A stretch of DNA of 33,302 nt from UBA1672 sp033851915 (GTDB lineage: Bacteria; Pseudomonadota; Alphaproteobacteria; Micavibrionales; Micavibrionaceae), in NCBI GenBank assembly GCA_033851915.1, contig JAWSVM010000004.1, positions 1 through 33,302 on the forward strand. The letters are read 5' to 3'. Both the position numbers and the translations under genes were made by a program. The notes beneath the pieces are model-generated. The model did no database searches. It saw only the letters and a list, made by a program, of their open reading frames with translations, and had not been told where the DNA came from. Below, piece after piece: positions 7,815 through 15,251 of this stretch (positions are counted from its first letter, which is position 1; every line of letters starts with the position of its first letter).

Positions 7815-8456
7815 TCATGCTCCAAAAAGTTTATGAAGGAAGGATTTGCTTTTTTCTAATTTCAAAGCCTCCTGCTCTTCTTTGAGGATTTTTTCTTTTT
7901 CTTCAAGCTGTGCTTTCAGTTCTTCTTTTTCTTTGTCCAGTGTATCGGCCTTTTCTTTCGAAGCCGTTTCTTGATTGGCTATACGTTCCTCAAGAGCTTT
8001 GATAGATTTTTCCCAATCTGTTGTCTTCGCTGGATTCTTACTTTGATCTTCTAATAAGTTTTGAAAACTTCTTATTTGATCGCCTTGCATTTGTATTTGT
8101 TCTTCAAGGCGTTCTGAAATTTCTTCATGTTTGCGGTTCTGTTCTGATATTAAGCGTTCAAATAATATTTCTTGCTTCTTATGGCTTTCAATCCGCTCTT
8201 GCAACACAGCTACTTGTTCAGTTTGCCCTCCCGTTGGACGTTCTGAACGTTTTTGATCGTTTGAGGACGTTTTTGTTTTCGTCTCTTTTGTCTCAATATC
8301 AAGGTTATCATAGACTCTTTGTAGTTCGGAGACGTTTATTAAGGTCTTCCCTCGCCCATTCGTACTTACCGATAACATCCCTGATTCAATGTCTTTATAT
8401 ATAGTATTTCTTGAAACACTAGCCATCTTGGCAGCTTTTGTAATTGTTACATTCAT
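7815..8456 (-). CDS. Helix-turn-helix protein with long coiled coil (KfrA-like plasmid regulator)
   Basis: 213 aa. Residues 1-50 form a MerR/excisionase-type helix-turn-helix (ITKAAKMASVSRNTIYKDIE) ending in a short wing (INVSELQRVYD). Residues 65-200 are almost wholly charged heptad-like helix (many E, K, Q), a long coiled coil. An HTH plus a long coiled coil, encoded next to a replication gene, is the layout of KfrA-type plasmid proteins, which bind their own promoter and aid plasmid stability. Sequence identity to KfrA cannot be judged here. It is divergent from repC across 470 bp holding a 22-bp inverted repeat. AGGAACC lies about 10 nt upstream of ATG 8456. Confidence 0.65.
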   Translation of the reverse strand: MNVTITKAAKMASVSRNTIYKDIESGMLSVSTNGRGKTLINVSELQRVYDNLDIETKETKTKTSSNDQKRSERPTGGQTEQVAVLQERIESHKKQEILFERLISEQNRKHEEISERLEEQIQMQGDQIRSFQNLLEDQSKNPAKTTDWEKSIKALEERIANQETASKEKADTLDKEKEELKAQLEEKEKILKEEQEALKLEKSKSFLHKLFGA

Positions 8457-8499
8457 TTCATTGGTTCCTAATCAAAACAAAAAAGACGAAACGATTGTA

Positions 8500-8590
8500 A
8501 CAAATATCAACATATGAGTACATAACAAGAATTAACATTATTTAACAAAAATTACGCACATTTTATTCGTACCCATATGTTGATATTTGT
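8500..8590. repeat. 22-bp inverted repeat, candidate operator or replication-control site
   Basis: The arms are 8500-8521 (ACAAATATCAACATATG, then AGTAC) and 8569-8590 (GTACC, then CATATGTTGATATTTGT). They match at 21 of 22 positions and are separated by 47 bp of AT-rich DNA. The inner edge of each arm also holds the palindrome CATATG. The left arm lies 44 bp upstream of the HTH gene's start, so that protein could bind both arms and loop the DNA. AT-rich sequence and AACG-containing words (AAAAACGTTTTT at 8609-8620, AAAAACGATTCTGAACG at 8652) fill the rest up to 8700. Confidence 0.65.
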
Positions 8591-8832
8591 CTTTTATGAC
8601 TTCTGTTAAAAAACGTTTTTATTGTTATCTTACTGTTATATATCAAAACATAAAAACGATTCTGAACGTTCCGCAACATAATTGTGCGTGCAGGTATGTC
8701 CTATTGTGATTTTTTCGTTTTTTTGATATGGTTTTTATACTGATTCCTTCCACAGGATTCGTTTTTCTAATGACATTTCGTCAATTCATCATTTTAAGAA
8801 GAGGGAAGGCTGAAGACTTAAATAATGCCAAA

Positions 8833-8887
8833 ATAAAAAACCACTGCGCTAACAGTGGTTCTTAAAAAGAGCGGTAAGCCCAAAATC
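8833..8887 (-). ncRNA. Candidate antisense (counter-transcribed) RNA controlling repC
   Basis: On the minus strand TTGCAT (8922-8917), 17 nt and TAAGAT (8899-8894) form a good promoter. Transcription would begin near 8887. It would end at a perfect 8-bp hairpin, AACCACTG (8860-8853 read on the minus strand) with CAGTGGTT (8846-8839), running straight into TTTTTTATTTT. The RNA would be about 50-55 nt and lies immediately upstream of repC on the opposite strand. This size, place and structure match the ctRNA (incA/RepE type) known from repABC plasmids, which represses repC. No experimental support. Confidence 0.55.
8839..8860 (-). terminator. Intrinsic terminator of the candidate ctRNA
   Basis: The 8-bp stem has a 6-nt loop and continues into a T-rich tail on the minus strand only. 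The plus-strand side is followed by CTTAAAAAG and would not terminate well. No minus-strand gene upstream needs a terminator, which supports a short RNA. Confidence 0.65.
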
Positions 8888-8893
8888 TAACTA

Positions 8894-8922
8894 ATCTTAC
8901 CTCTCCACGAATCAGGATGCAA
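8894..8922 (-). promoter_or_regulatory. Minus-strand promoter for the candidate ctRNA
   Basis: TTGCAT, 17-nt spacer, TAAGAT on the minus strand, just upstream of repC's possible start at 8930 and facing away from it. Confidence 0.5.
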
Positions 8923-8929
8923 GTCAAAA

Positions 8930-10399
8930 GTGACTTTCGCAGACCCTTTTTTGCACCTTATTCACATGGTTTTTGAAGTCAGCTTTTATATACATATGAA
9001 CGATCAAATATTCAATATTGCAGAACTAAAGCAGAGTAGGGGAGGGCGCACCAGCTCCTCGTCACATCGTCAATCATACGCACAAGCAGAAGATTTCACA
9101 GGATTAGAAGAAAATGTGAACCGTTATGACCTTCTCTTACTGGTCAAACGTATGGGCAAGCAAGCAGGGTTTACACCGCGCATGATTAACTTGCTTGATT
9201 ACTATATGGCCTTCACCAGAGAGATTGACTGGGAGCAGGGTAATTCACCCATCATCTATCAATCACTTTCAAAAACAGCTCTTGATATGGGTGTGTCCGA
9301 ACGCCAAGTACAACGCCTTGAACAATCTTTGTTCGAAGCCGGGGCATTAACATGGCATGATAGTGGTAATCATAGACGCTATGGCAAGCGCTGTGAAAAA
9401 ACCGGACGCATCTTATATGCGTATGGTGTTGATCTAACACCTCTAGCTTATCTTAAAGCCTCATTAGAAGAGAAACTCCAAGAAAAACGCATGATAGACG
9501 CGGCTTGGATGGAGACAAAACGCCAAATCTCATATTATAGAGGCCAGATAAGAGCTGTAATGTGTGAAATGGAGCTTCTAACACTGGACGGGCAGGGCGA
9601 TTATACGGCTGATCTTCTCGCACTTCAAAAAGGATATGAGCCTCTAGCGATACAAATACGCACTCACTTAGATCTTGAGAGTGTAAGGACACTCCTTGCC
9701 AAGCATAAAGCGCTTCACAATCAAGCATTAGAGGCTCTGGACGTACTTGATTCAGAAAAGGTGGATAACTCACTGGAAAAGAGTCAGGAAACAATAAATA
9801 TGTCGCCTAAAAACGACACAGATGACGTTCACTATAACTTTACAATAAAAAAACAATCTAATAAATTAGATACAAACACCCAATCGGGTGAAAATCGTAT
9901 GGCTTCGCCCAATGCTTTCAAAAAAGCTAGTAGCGAACCTCGAGAGCTTCAGGCCTCAACATCTAATCAAGCTGAAACATCCCATAGCGAGGAAGAAAGC
10001 TTTACCGATGAAGAAGCGTTGATCTTACAGACAGGGTTACAGCACATCACGTTGAAACAAGCCCTCAATGCAGCGAGTGAAAAGTTCAGGGATCACATGC
10101 CGATGGAACAACGTCCGATGAATTGGAATGATTTTGTGACAGCGGCCTATGCGATGAAGGGTGAATTGTTCATTAGCCAAGCATCTTGGGCGAGATCTTG
10201 CGGATTATTAGGACGAACAGGTGCAGCAATTTGTTTACTTTTGACCGATAAAGCGCAGCAAAGAGAGATTAAACCTGTACAAAAGACCGGTGCTTACTTC
10301 AATGCGATGATTAACCGCGCAAAGAGCGGTGAGCTTCATCTCCACAACTCAATATTCGGGATATTGCAGAAAGAATATGGTGATTTAGAAGCAGCATAG
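8930..10399 (+). CDS. repC: RepC-family plasmid replication initiator
   Basis: Up to 489 aa. RepC proteins bind an origin within their own gene and start plasmid replication. An N-terminal winged-helix part lies at about 85-155 (ALDMGVSERQVQRLEQSLF ... SGNHRRYGKR). The C-terminal signature is near residue 430 onward (GRTGAAICLLLTDKA ... GAYFNAMINRAKSGELHLH NSIFG), the typical end of RepC. The middle (about 270-350) is polar and disordered and is encoded by very AT-rich DNA. The start is uncertain: GTG 8930, ATG 8966 or ATG 8996 (MNDQIF); none has a strong ribosome site, consistent with translation limited by leader structure and the antisense RNA. No repA or repB (ParA/ParB) genes are in the window, which is unusual for this family. 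Confidence 0.85.
   Translation: MTFADPFLHLIHMVFEVSFYIHMNDQIFNIAELKQSRGGRTSSSSHRQSYAQAEDFTGLEENVNRYDLLLLVKRMGKQAGFTPRMINLLDYYMAFTREIDWEQGNSPIIYQSLSKTALDMGVSERQVQRLEQSLFEAGALTWHDSGNHRRYGKRCEKTGRILYAYGVDLTPLAYLKASLEEKLQEKRMIDAAWMETKRQISYYRGQIRAVMCEMELLTLDGQGDYTADLLALQKGYEPLAIQIRTHLDLESVRTLLAKHKALHNQALEALDVLDSEKVDNSLEKSQETINMSPKNDTDDVHYNFTIKKQSNKLDTNTQSGENRMASPNAFKKASSEPRELQASTSNQAETSHSEEESFTDEEALILQTGLQHITLKQALNAASEKFRDHMPMEQRPMNWNDFVTAAYAMKGELFISQASWARSCGLLGRTGAAICLLLTDKAQQREIKPVQKTGAYFNAMINRAKSGELHLHNSIFGILQKEYGDLEAA
9785..9900. other. AT-rich segment inside repC, candidate oriV
   Basis: In repABC plasmids the origin is known to lie in an AT-rich stretch in the middle of repC. Here the most AT-rich part of repC is about 9790-9890, and it contains a dyad, ATCTAA (9856-9861) with TTAGAT (9866-9871). 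It encodes a disordered linker. Inference only. Confidence 0.35.
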
Positions 10400-10493
10400 A
10401 GCAGGGAATCTGCAATGTGCAGCAAACACAGCTTGCCAATGTGCTTGTATTTTTGTTTTATTGATATATCCATGATTTTAGGAGAAGCTTTAG

Positions 10494-10706
10494 ATGCCTG
10501 ATAATGATTTGAGTGAAGAAAAATACATTGAAGGCCAGCTGGAGGCGTTAGAAGGCGAGCGCAAAGCTATTCAAGAGGAATATGATGCGGGTAATGTATC
10601 AGAAAAAGAATATTTGGCTGCACAGATCAAGGAACATAACCAGCAGAGCCAAGATAAGAGCCGTGAACAAACATATGAACGTAAACGTGACCGGTTCAAT
10701 GATTAA
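10494..10706 (+). CDS. Small helical protein preceding the coupling-protein gene
   Basis: 70 aa, almost entirely charged helix (EEKYIEGQLEALEGERKAIQ), with no membrane segment. TAGGAG lies 8-13 nt upstream of ATG 10494. The coupling-protein gene starts 9 bp after its stop, so the two form an operon. No family recognised. By context it is a mobilization accessory protein, which I infer from position only. The 94 bp before it contain a small CTGCA/TGCAG dyad but no convincing terminator. Confidence 0.6.
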   Translation: MPDNDLSEEKYIEGQLEALEGERKAIQEEYDAGNVSEKEYLAAQIKEHNQQSQDKSREQTYERKRDRFND

Positions 10707-10715
10707 GAGGGAAAT

Positions 10716-12041
10716 ATGGGGCAACCAAGAGCAGCAGCGCAGCGTAAACTAGGCTTTACAGCACGGCTGTACTATTTGAGTTTTGGAATCCTGGCTCTTA
10801 TTTGGTTTGGTGTCTATTCTTTTGGTTCAATAATGGGGGTCATTGATGCAACTGCATCACGTGATGTTTCTTTTAATCTTGATGGTCGTATAAATTTACA
10901 GACATTTTTACTGACCTTTGCCGGATTATGTGTGGTGTGGTTCGCGCTTACCGGTACAAAATATAGCGTGGTAAAAGTTCCTAGAATTTTTCCAAAGTTG
11001 GAAGGCCTCGCCGTTATTTTGTTAATTGGTTATTTTTTGTGCCGGACTGATATACAAGGGCTTGCCGATTTTTTCCAAAAAGAAGACTTTCCTTTTATCT
11101 TTTTCTTTCTGATCCCAATATGGGCGATTATGATTTTAAGTAAGATTAATGACGGGCTTGGAGATCCACTTCAAAAAGTGCCTTCTTTTTTGTGGCATTT
11201 GATTTTACCCGTCCTAATTATCCTCACGCCCTTTGGTGATCTTACTCCAAATATGCACATTGCCGGAGAAGGATTCTTGGTCATTGGTGTGCCGTTCCTG
11301 ATTTTTACCTTGCCTGTTTACTATCGGCTTGGACTTGAATACGTCAAAGAACATCCTGAATATCGTAAAATGTTCATTTTTGGCCGAGGAGGGGCAGCAA
11401 GATGGGGCGGCCTATATTCATTTCTAAAATATGACTTTAATGCCTTTATGAACCATAATGAGGTTAAATATGGTCCGATCTATTGCGGAAAAACACTCTG
11501 GTATGATGATGTTAAATTGAACGGGCGGTCTATTGGCCTTGATAGTGATTCCATGATGTTGACTGTGGCGGCTATGGGCGGGGGTAAATCTCTTTTTGCC
11601 GCGTGGAATACTCTGCTTTCATGGCGTGGTGGGATATTTTCAATTGATCCGAAAGGTGAGCATACGGAGAGAGTTTATGAAGTAAGGAGCAAGTTTAGTG
11701 CTGGGCATATGCTTGACCCATGGGGCAATGTTAAGCATCTATATGAAGGAGACATAGGGGCAACATTTAACCCGCTTGAAGAAATTGATATTCATAGCCC
11801 AAATGCTAGAGACGATATCTTTCAAATTGTCGAGAGCTGCATCATGCAAGAGGCCGATGAAAACGCAAATTCAAAACACTTTAGAGAGAATGCCCAGAAG
11901 ATTATGACGGGGGTGATTGCCCATGTCTTGAGTGAATACCCTGAAAAAGATCATAATCTGCCCACGATTTACGACATTATTTTAACTGGATCTCCTGAAG
12001 GCACAATTAGCATGCCTGAAGCCTTTAATGTCTTTGGTTGA
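10716..12041 (+). CDS. traG: TraG/VirD4-type coupling protein, N-terminal part (frameshifted)
   Basis: 441 aa. Coupling proteins are inner-membrane ATPases that hand the relaxase-DNA complex to a type IV secretion channel. Four or five hydrophobic segments lie between residues 18 and 205. The Walker A loop is at 285-292 (AAMGGGKS); the usual first Gly is Ala. The region after it (FSIDPKGEHTERV) matches the known 'DPKGE' motif of TraG proteins. The frame ends at TGA 12039-12041, before Walker B. The missing part continues in the +1 frame from 12028. Skipping one base within TTTAATG (12024-12030) would give the smooth reading PEAF-MSLVDRMA. It is either a real one-base insertion (probable pseudogene), a sequencing error, or less likely a two-chain protein. 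Confidence 0.85.
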   Translation: MGQPRAAAQRKLGFTARLYYLSFGILALIWFGVYSFGSIMGVIDATASRDVSFNLDGRINLQTFLLTFAGLCVVWFALTGTKYSVVKVPRIFPKLEGLAVILLIGYFLCRTDIQGLADFFQKEDFPFIFFFLIPIWAIMILSKINDGLGDPLQKVPSFLWHLILPVLIILTPFGDLTPNMHIAGEGFLVIGVPFLIFTLPVYYRLGLEYVKEHPEYRKMFIFGRGGAARWGGLYSFLKYDFNAFMNHNEVKYGPIYCGKTLWYDDVKLNGRSIGLDSDSMMLTVAAMGGGKSLFAAWNTLLSWRGGIFSIDPKGEHTERVYEVRSKFSAGHMLDPWGNVKHLYEGDIGATFNPLEEIDIHSPNARDDIFQIVESCIMQEADENANSKHFRENAQKIMTGVIAHVLSEYPEKDHNLPTIYDIILTGSPEGTISMPEAFNVFG

Positions 12042-12801
12042 TCGTATGGCGATGAATGACACAATGGGACGCGCTCCGATGGATGCGGCTAAAGTGCTGA
12101 AGGAAGCAGGGGAGAATGAACGAGGCGGGTTCATAACAACACTTGCCACCGGATTAAGTTGGGTGAATATGCCAGTGCTAAGACCAATACTCATGAAATC
12201 ATCGTTTAAGATGAAAGATATTAAGCAGAAGAGAGAAAGTGTTTACTTGGTTGTGCCGTTTGAGCATATGAAGAACCATAGCCGCTTTTTACGAATAGTG
12301 GTGAGTATGGGGCTTATGGCTTGTCGTGAGCATGCCGATCATGATTACAAAACGCTTTTCTTGCTCGATGAGTTTCCGCAACTCGGAACATTTAAGCCTA
12401 TCAAAGAGGGACTGGTAACACTTCGAAGTCGTGACATTAAAATCTGGATGCACTTGCAAAACTTGGGACAGCTTAAAGAGCGATATGGGAATTGGCAGGA
12501 CTTTATGAGTTCGTGTGATAAACAATTTTTTGCTGTGAACGATCACGGGAGCGCAGACGAAATATCAAAGATGCTTGGTGACTATGTTGAGCGTTGGGTT
12601 GAAGGCAAAGAAGGTGAAACCAAATCCGTTGATAAGAACAGGCCGCTACGATCACCATCCGAGGTTATGGAGGAGCTTAAGAAGGGTTCAGGGATTCAAT
12701 ACGTGTTGCCTGCCGATGGTTTGCCACTTAGGTTAAAGCTTGTGCCATTTAGTAAGAATTTTAAGAAATATGGAATAGTGAAGGGGAATAAGTTTGGATG
12801 A
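12028..12801 (+). CDS. traG: TraG/VirD4-type coupling protein, C-terminal part (frameshifted)
   Basis: 257 aa. It continues the coupling protein at 10716-12041 in the next frame. Walker B is at 110-115 (LFLLDE), followed by FPQLG, the typical TraG string, and a downstream glutamine motif (MHLQNLGQLKERYG). With the upstream part the total would be close to 695 aa, a normal TraG length. ATG 12028 lies 14 bp before the upstream stop, so coupled translation could produce a separate chain, but no strong ribosome site is visible. It converges with the HNH/zinc gene, with only 4 bp between the stops. Confidence 0.8.
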   Translation: MSLVDRMAMNDTMGRAPMDAAKVLKEAGENERGGFITTLATGLSWVNMPVLRPILMKSSFKMKDIKQKRESVYLVVPFEHMKNHSRFLRIVVSMGLMACREHADHDYKTLFLLDEFPQLGTFKPIKEGLVTLRSRDIKIWMHLQNLGQLKERYGNWQDFMSSCDKQFFAVNDHGSADEISKMLGDYVERWVEGKEGETKSVDKNRPLRSPSEVMEELKKGSGIQYVLPADGLPLRLKLVPFSKNFKKYGIVKGNKFG

Positions 12802-12805
12802 TAAT

Positions 12806-14458
12806 TTAATAGTGTTTGTATCGCCATAAATATGGCTTATATGGTAGTCCAATTGAGTATTGTGAACATTCGCGTCGGTGTCCTGTATTCAGCATTGTTT
12901 CATAATCGAGTGTGAGAGAAACGGGTTTATAAATTAATTTTTCTAGGCGTGCGTCATTATCATGAAGTGCATTTATTCTCTTGCTATCACCAAAAAAACC
13001 AAATTTTTGTTTATGGTTACATAAAGGACAGATTACTTCCCCATGATTATTAACTGGCGTCGTTTTTATGTCTTGTATTACTGAAATATCATGAATTTTG
13101 GGAATGACTTTTTTAAGCATTCTGTCGGATAGATCTTGAGGTGTCGCATGTTGATGGTACTTCCATTGATTGCAGCTCCAGTCATCGACTTCTCTGTCAG
13201 GTGTAACAACGCCTGATAACCGATAAATTGTTTTTTCACATTTGTGACATGAGCATTTAAGAAATTCTAAACCTGAAAATTTAGGTTTTGGCAATTTGGG
13301 GGTAACATTATTATAATCTATATTTATATAATCAATAAAGTCGCCAATCTCTGTTTTAATTTCTTGATTGTCTAAGTCTCGATCTACTATGTATTCAAAA
13401 TTCTGATTTTTAAACTCTGCTATCATATATGTTTGGTGGTTTGCGTGTGTTGCTTCCTCAATAGCTGTATGATTTTCAAAATCAGAATTTTGAACAAATA
13501 TTATTGTTGTGAGATTTTGTTGTTCATTTTGTGAAATGCGTTCTTGTAATTTGTTTAAGTCAGGATCGTAGATGTAATAATCATATGTGCAATCTATTAG
13601 TTGATAGTCCATATCACCAACGCAACTTTCTACATTTATGTACCAAAATGGCGTATCATCCCCGAAGAGTTTCCAATCATCACATTCAAACTGTTCTGAT
13701 ACTTCTTCTCTAAGTATTTCTCTAACTGGAATGATAGAAGCATGACGATTAAATAGATGATTATAACCGATACTTTGAATTGGAATTCCAATGATATCAG
13801 GGAGTTTATGTTCCTCTCTCATATCAATTTCTAAAGAGTTGATGCCATAATCTTTTAGGGCAGAGAGGTCGAGCCTCCACTTTATCTGATTTCTTTCTTC
13901 CCATGTTTGAAAGGCTTGTTCTGCATGATCGGCACATTGCTGTTCTGACCAGCCATTTACAGCAGCCATTTTTGCAAGAGCCTTGTCTAGCTTACCGTTT
14001 AAATTTGCTTTTCCTAAATGCTTAATAGAATGGCATGTTGGACATAGGGATGTCAGTCGCAGAAGCTTTTGTGTTCCGTTGGTAGGGTCGTCTTTATCTG
14101 GAATGTATTGCCATTGTTCATTGCACTCTACAGGCCATTGGTTCCCTTTTTCACCGCAAACCATACATCTGTTTGCAGAGTTTTTGTAACAATCATGTCG
14201 TAGCTTATCCCATATATGATTTGGAAGTATTGAACGCAAATTTGCATACCACATGTTTTGAGGAACCATTTCACTCGTGATATGCGGTGGTTGGCAGTTT
14301 GGCTTATGAATACGTGGCAACCATTTATTTACGTTATTGAGATTTGAGTTTTTAGGTATCCACCAGCGTTTCCCTTCCGCGTCCCAACGAGCGCCGTTGT
14401 TCTTGGCACTGCCCTTTTCCTCGAAGGGAACGTTGAGATATATGCGTTCAATAGACAT
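12806..14458 (-). CDS. DUF5710-like protein with HNH-type zinc site and C-terminal zinc ribbons
   Basis: 550 aa. Residues 5-36 (RIYLNVPFEEKGSAKNNGA, then RWDAEGKRWWIP) match the DUF5710 module seen in plasmid and phage primases and nucleases. Residues 98-150 form an HNH-like centre: CMVCG (C98, C101), E111/E114 in VECNEQW, then LCPTCHSIKH (C139, C142, H143, H147), as in HNH endonucleases. A long middle part (about 200-400) has no recognised family. The last 150 residues add further Cys/His clusters (KCSCHKC, CPLCNH), probably zinc ribbons. It lies 33 bp downstream of the TraD/MobC-like gene on the same strand, so it is likely part of the mobilization operon. A DNA-nicking role is possible but not shown; the exact combination of domains is unfamiliar to me. 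Confidence 0.7.
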   Translation of the reverse strand: MSIERIYLNVPFEEKGSAKNNGARWDAEGKRWWIPKNSNLNNVNKWLPRIHKPNCQPPHITSEMVPQNMWYANLRSILPNHIWDKLRHDCYKNSANRCMVCGEKGNQWPVECNEQWQYIPDKDDPTNGTQKLLRLTSLCPTCHSIKHLGKANLNGKLDKALAKMAAVNGWSEQQCADHAEQAFQTWEERNQIKWRLDLSALKDYGINSLEIDMREEHKLPDIIGIPIQSIGYNHLFNRHASIIPVREILREEVSEQFECDDWKLFGDDTPFWYINVESCVGDMDYQLIDCTYDYYIYDPDLNKLQERISQNEQQNLTTIIFVQNSDFENHTAIEEATHANHQTYMIAEFKNQNFEYIVDRDLDNQEIKTEIGDFIDYINIDYNNVTPKLPKPKFSGLEFLKCSCHKCEKTIYRLSGVVTPDREVDDWSCNQWKYHQHATPQDLSDRMLKKVIPKIHDISVIQDIKTTPVNNHGEVICPLCNHKQKFGFFGDSKRINALHDNDARLEKLIYKPVSLTLDYETMLNTGHRRECSQYSIGLPYKPYLWRYKHY

Positions 14459-14491
14459 GATTTATTCATACCATTTTTTCATTACCAGACA

Positions 14492-14839
14492 CTAGTTGAA
14501 TACTTTTTTTCTTTCTCTTCGCTGAGATCGTTTGCGGCTTTCCTGTTCATCTTTTGGCAAGGGTTCGAGATCGAATAGGGCGCGTTCTTTGTCTCCGATC
14601 ACATAATCATCAATGAGAGCTGCGAGCTTCTTGGCAAAGGCTGAACGTGGGTTCTTCTCCATGTGAAATCCTGCCAGCCCACCCATGATGATCTTACGGC
14701 GCGTGTCACGTTTCCTCTCAGCGGTTTTTTCACGTGCAGAGATGTCTTTGAGCTGTGCATCTATTTGGGCAATCTTTTTATCATAGGCCTCATTGATAGC
14801 CGCCTTCTTTTCTTCCAGTGTTAACTTTCGTTTGTCCAT
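14492..14839 (-). CDS. TraD/MobC-like relaxosome accessory protein
   Basis: 115 aa from ATG 14839, chosen because GGAGG (14850-14846) sits 6 nt upstream; the longer frame to 14962 would run through oriT. It is small, basic and helical. The conserved centre KRDTRRKIIMGGLAGF matches the short TraD/MobC proteins encoded beside MOBQ relaxases, which help load the relaxase at oriT. It is divergent from relaxase 1, with oriT between them, as in Ti-type and small mobilizable plasmids. The C-terminus is strongly basic (RKRSQRRERKK), fitting DNA binding. Confidence 0.75.
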   Translation of the reverse strand: MDKRKLTLEEKKAAINEAYDKKIAQIDAQLKDISAREKTAERKRDTRRKIIMGGLAGFHMEKNPRSAFAKKLAALIDDYVIGDKERALFDLEPLPKDEQESRKRSQRRERKKVFN

Positions 14840-14944
14840 AAGATGCCTCCAATCCCGCGTTGACCAGATCAAGCTTACCTCGTGTTTGAAATCGAGTCCA
14901 GAAAAGTGTACACTCAGCCATAGCGCCATCCCGAAATAAGAATG

Positions 14945-14983
14945 AAGGGCGCACTTATACAAACTCGCTTTGCTAGAGTTTGT
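14945..14983 (-). other. oriT: oriT1 with MOBQ-type nic site
   Basis: On the minus strand an 8-bp inverted repeat (ACAAACTC 14983-14976, loop of 9, GAGTTTGT 14966-14959) is followed directly by ATAAGTGCGCCCTT (14958-14945). The known nic consensus of RSF1010/Ti-type (MOBQ) origins is (T)AAGTGCGCCCT, with an inverted repeat on its 5' side, and the match is near-perfect. The nick would fall on the minus strand between 14950 and 14949. The site lies between the divergent accessory and relaxase genes, as expected. Confidence 0.85.
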
Positions 14984-15028
14984 GTGCTATCTCAATTCCT
15001 GCGGATGCGCGACGCGCTTAGGCCATGT

Positions 15029-15238
15029 ACCCTCTGGGGCATAAATGCCCAAGGGCACAAAGAGAGGGTGTTGCCCCTCTCAAACACTGACAAAACATGG
15101 GGCACATAATCCGTTTCCCATGTTCAAAAAGGGACATAACGTTGTCATTGTCCCGTTGCCCGTTAGGGCAATAAGAGAAGTTTCGCCTTCTCAGACTGAC
15201 GACAAACAAGGGTGTTTGAACCCAATGCCAATTGGCAT
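15029..15238 (+). repeat. Chain of eight inverted repeats between oriT1 and relaxase 1
   Basis: Consecutive perfect dyads (first arm / second arm): ACCCTCT 15029 / AGAGGGT 15063; GGGCAT 15037 / ATGCCC 15045; GAGAGGG 15062 / CCCTCTC 15075; AACATGGG 15094 / CCCATGTT 15117; GGGACA 15131 / TGTCCC 15149; TTGCCC 15156 / GGGCAA 15166; GAGAAG 15175 / CTTCTC 15187; and the palindrome ATGCCAATTGGCAT 15225-15238. The words AACACTGACAAAACA and AGACTGACGACAAACA follow the third and seventh dyads, so a hairpin-plus-tail unit may be repeated. None has a T-tract, so they are not terminators. Possible roles: a folded relaxase leader, or a single-strand initiation or packing region near oriT. Confidence 0.7.
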
Positions 15239-15251
15239 CAATGGATAAATC

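Noticed and set aside
8236..8277. Tandem AAAAACGTCC-like 20-bp words as origin iterons
   Set aside because: They lie inside the HTH gene and the two copies differ at many positions; similar words at 8609 and 8652 are too few and irregular to call iterons.
9031..9044. GCAGAGTAGGGGAG, matching 14 bp of the reverse complement of the 1401/30616 repeat
   Set aside because: Only 14 bp and inside the repC coding frame; a chance match of this length is plausible, so it was not counted as a third repeat copy.
14840..14962. N-terminal extension of the TraD/MobC-like protein to 14962
   Set aside because: It would run through the oriT region, and ATG 14839 has a strong GGAGG site at the right distance.
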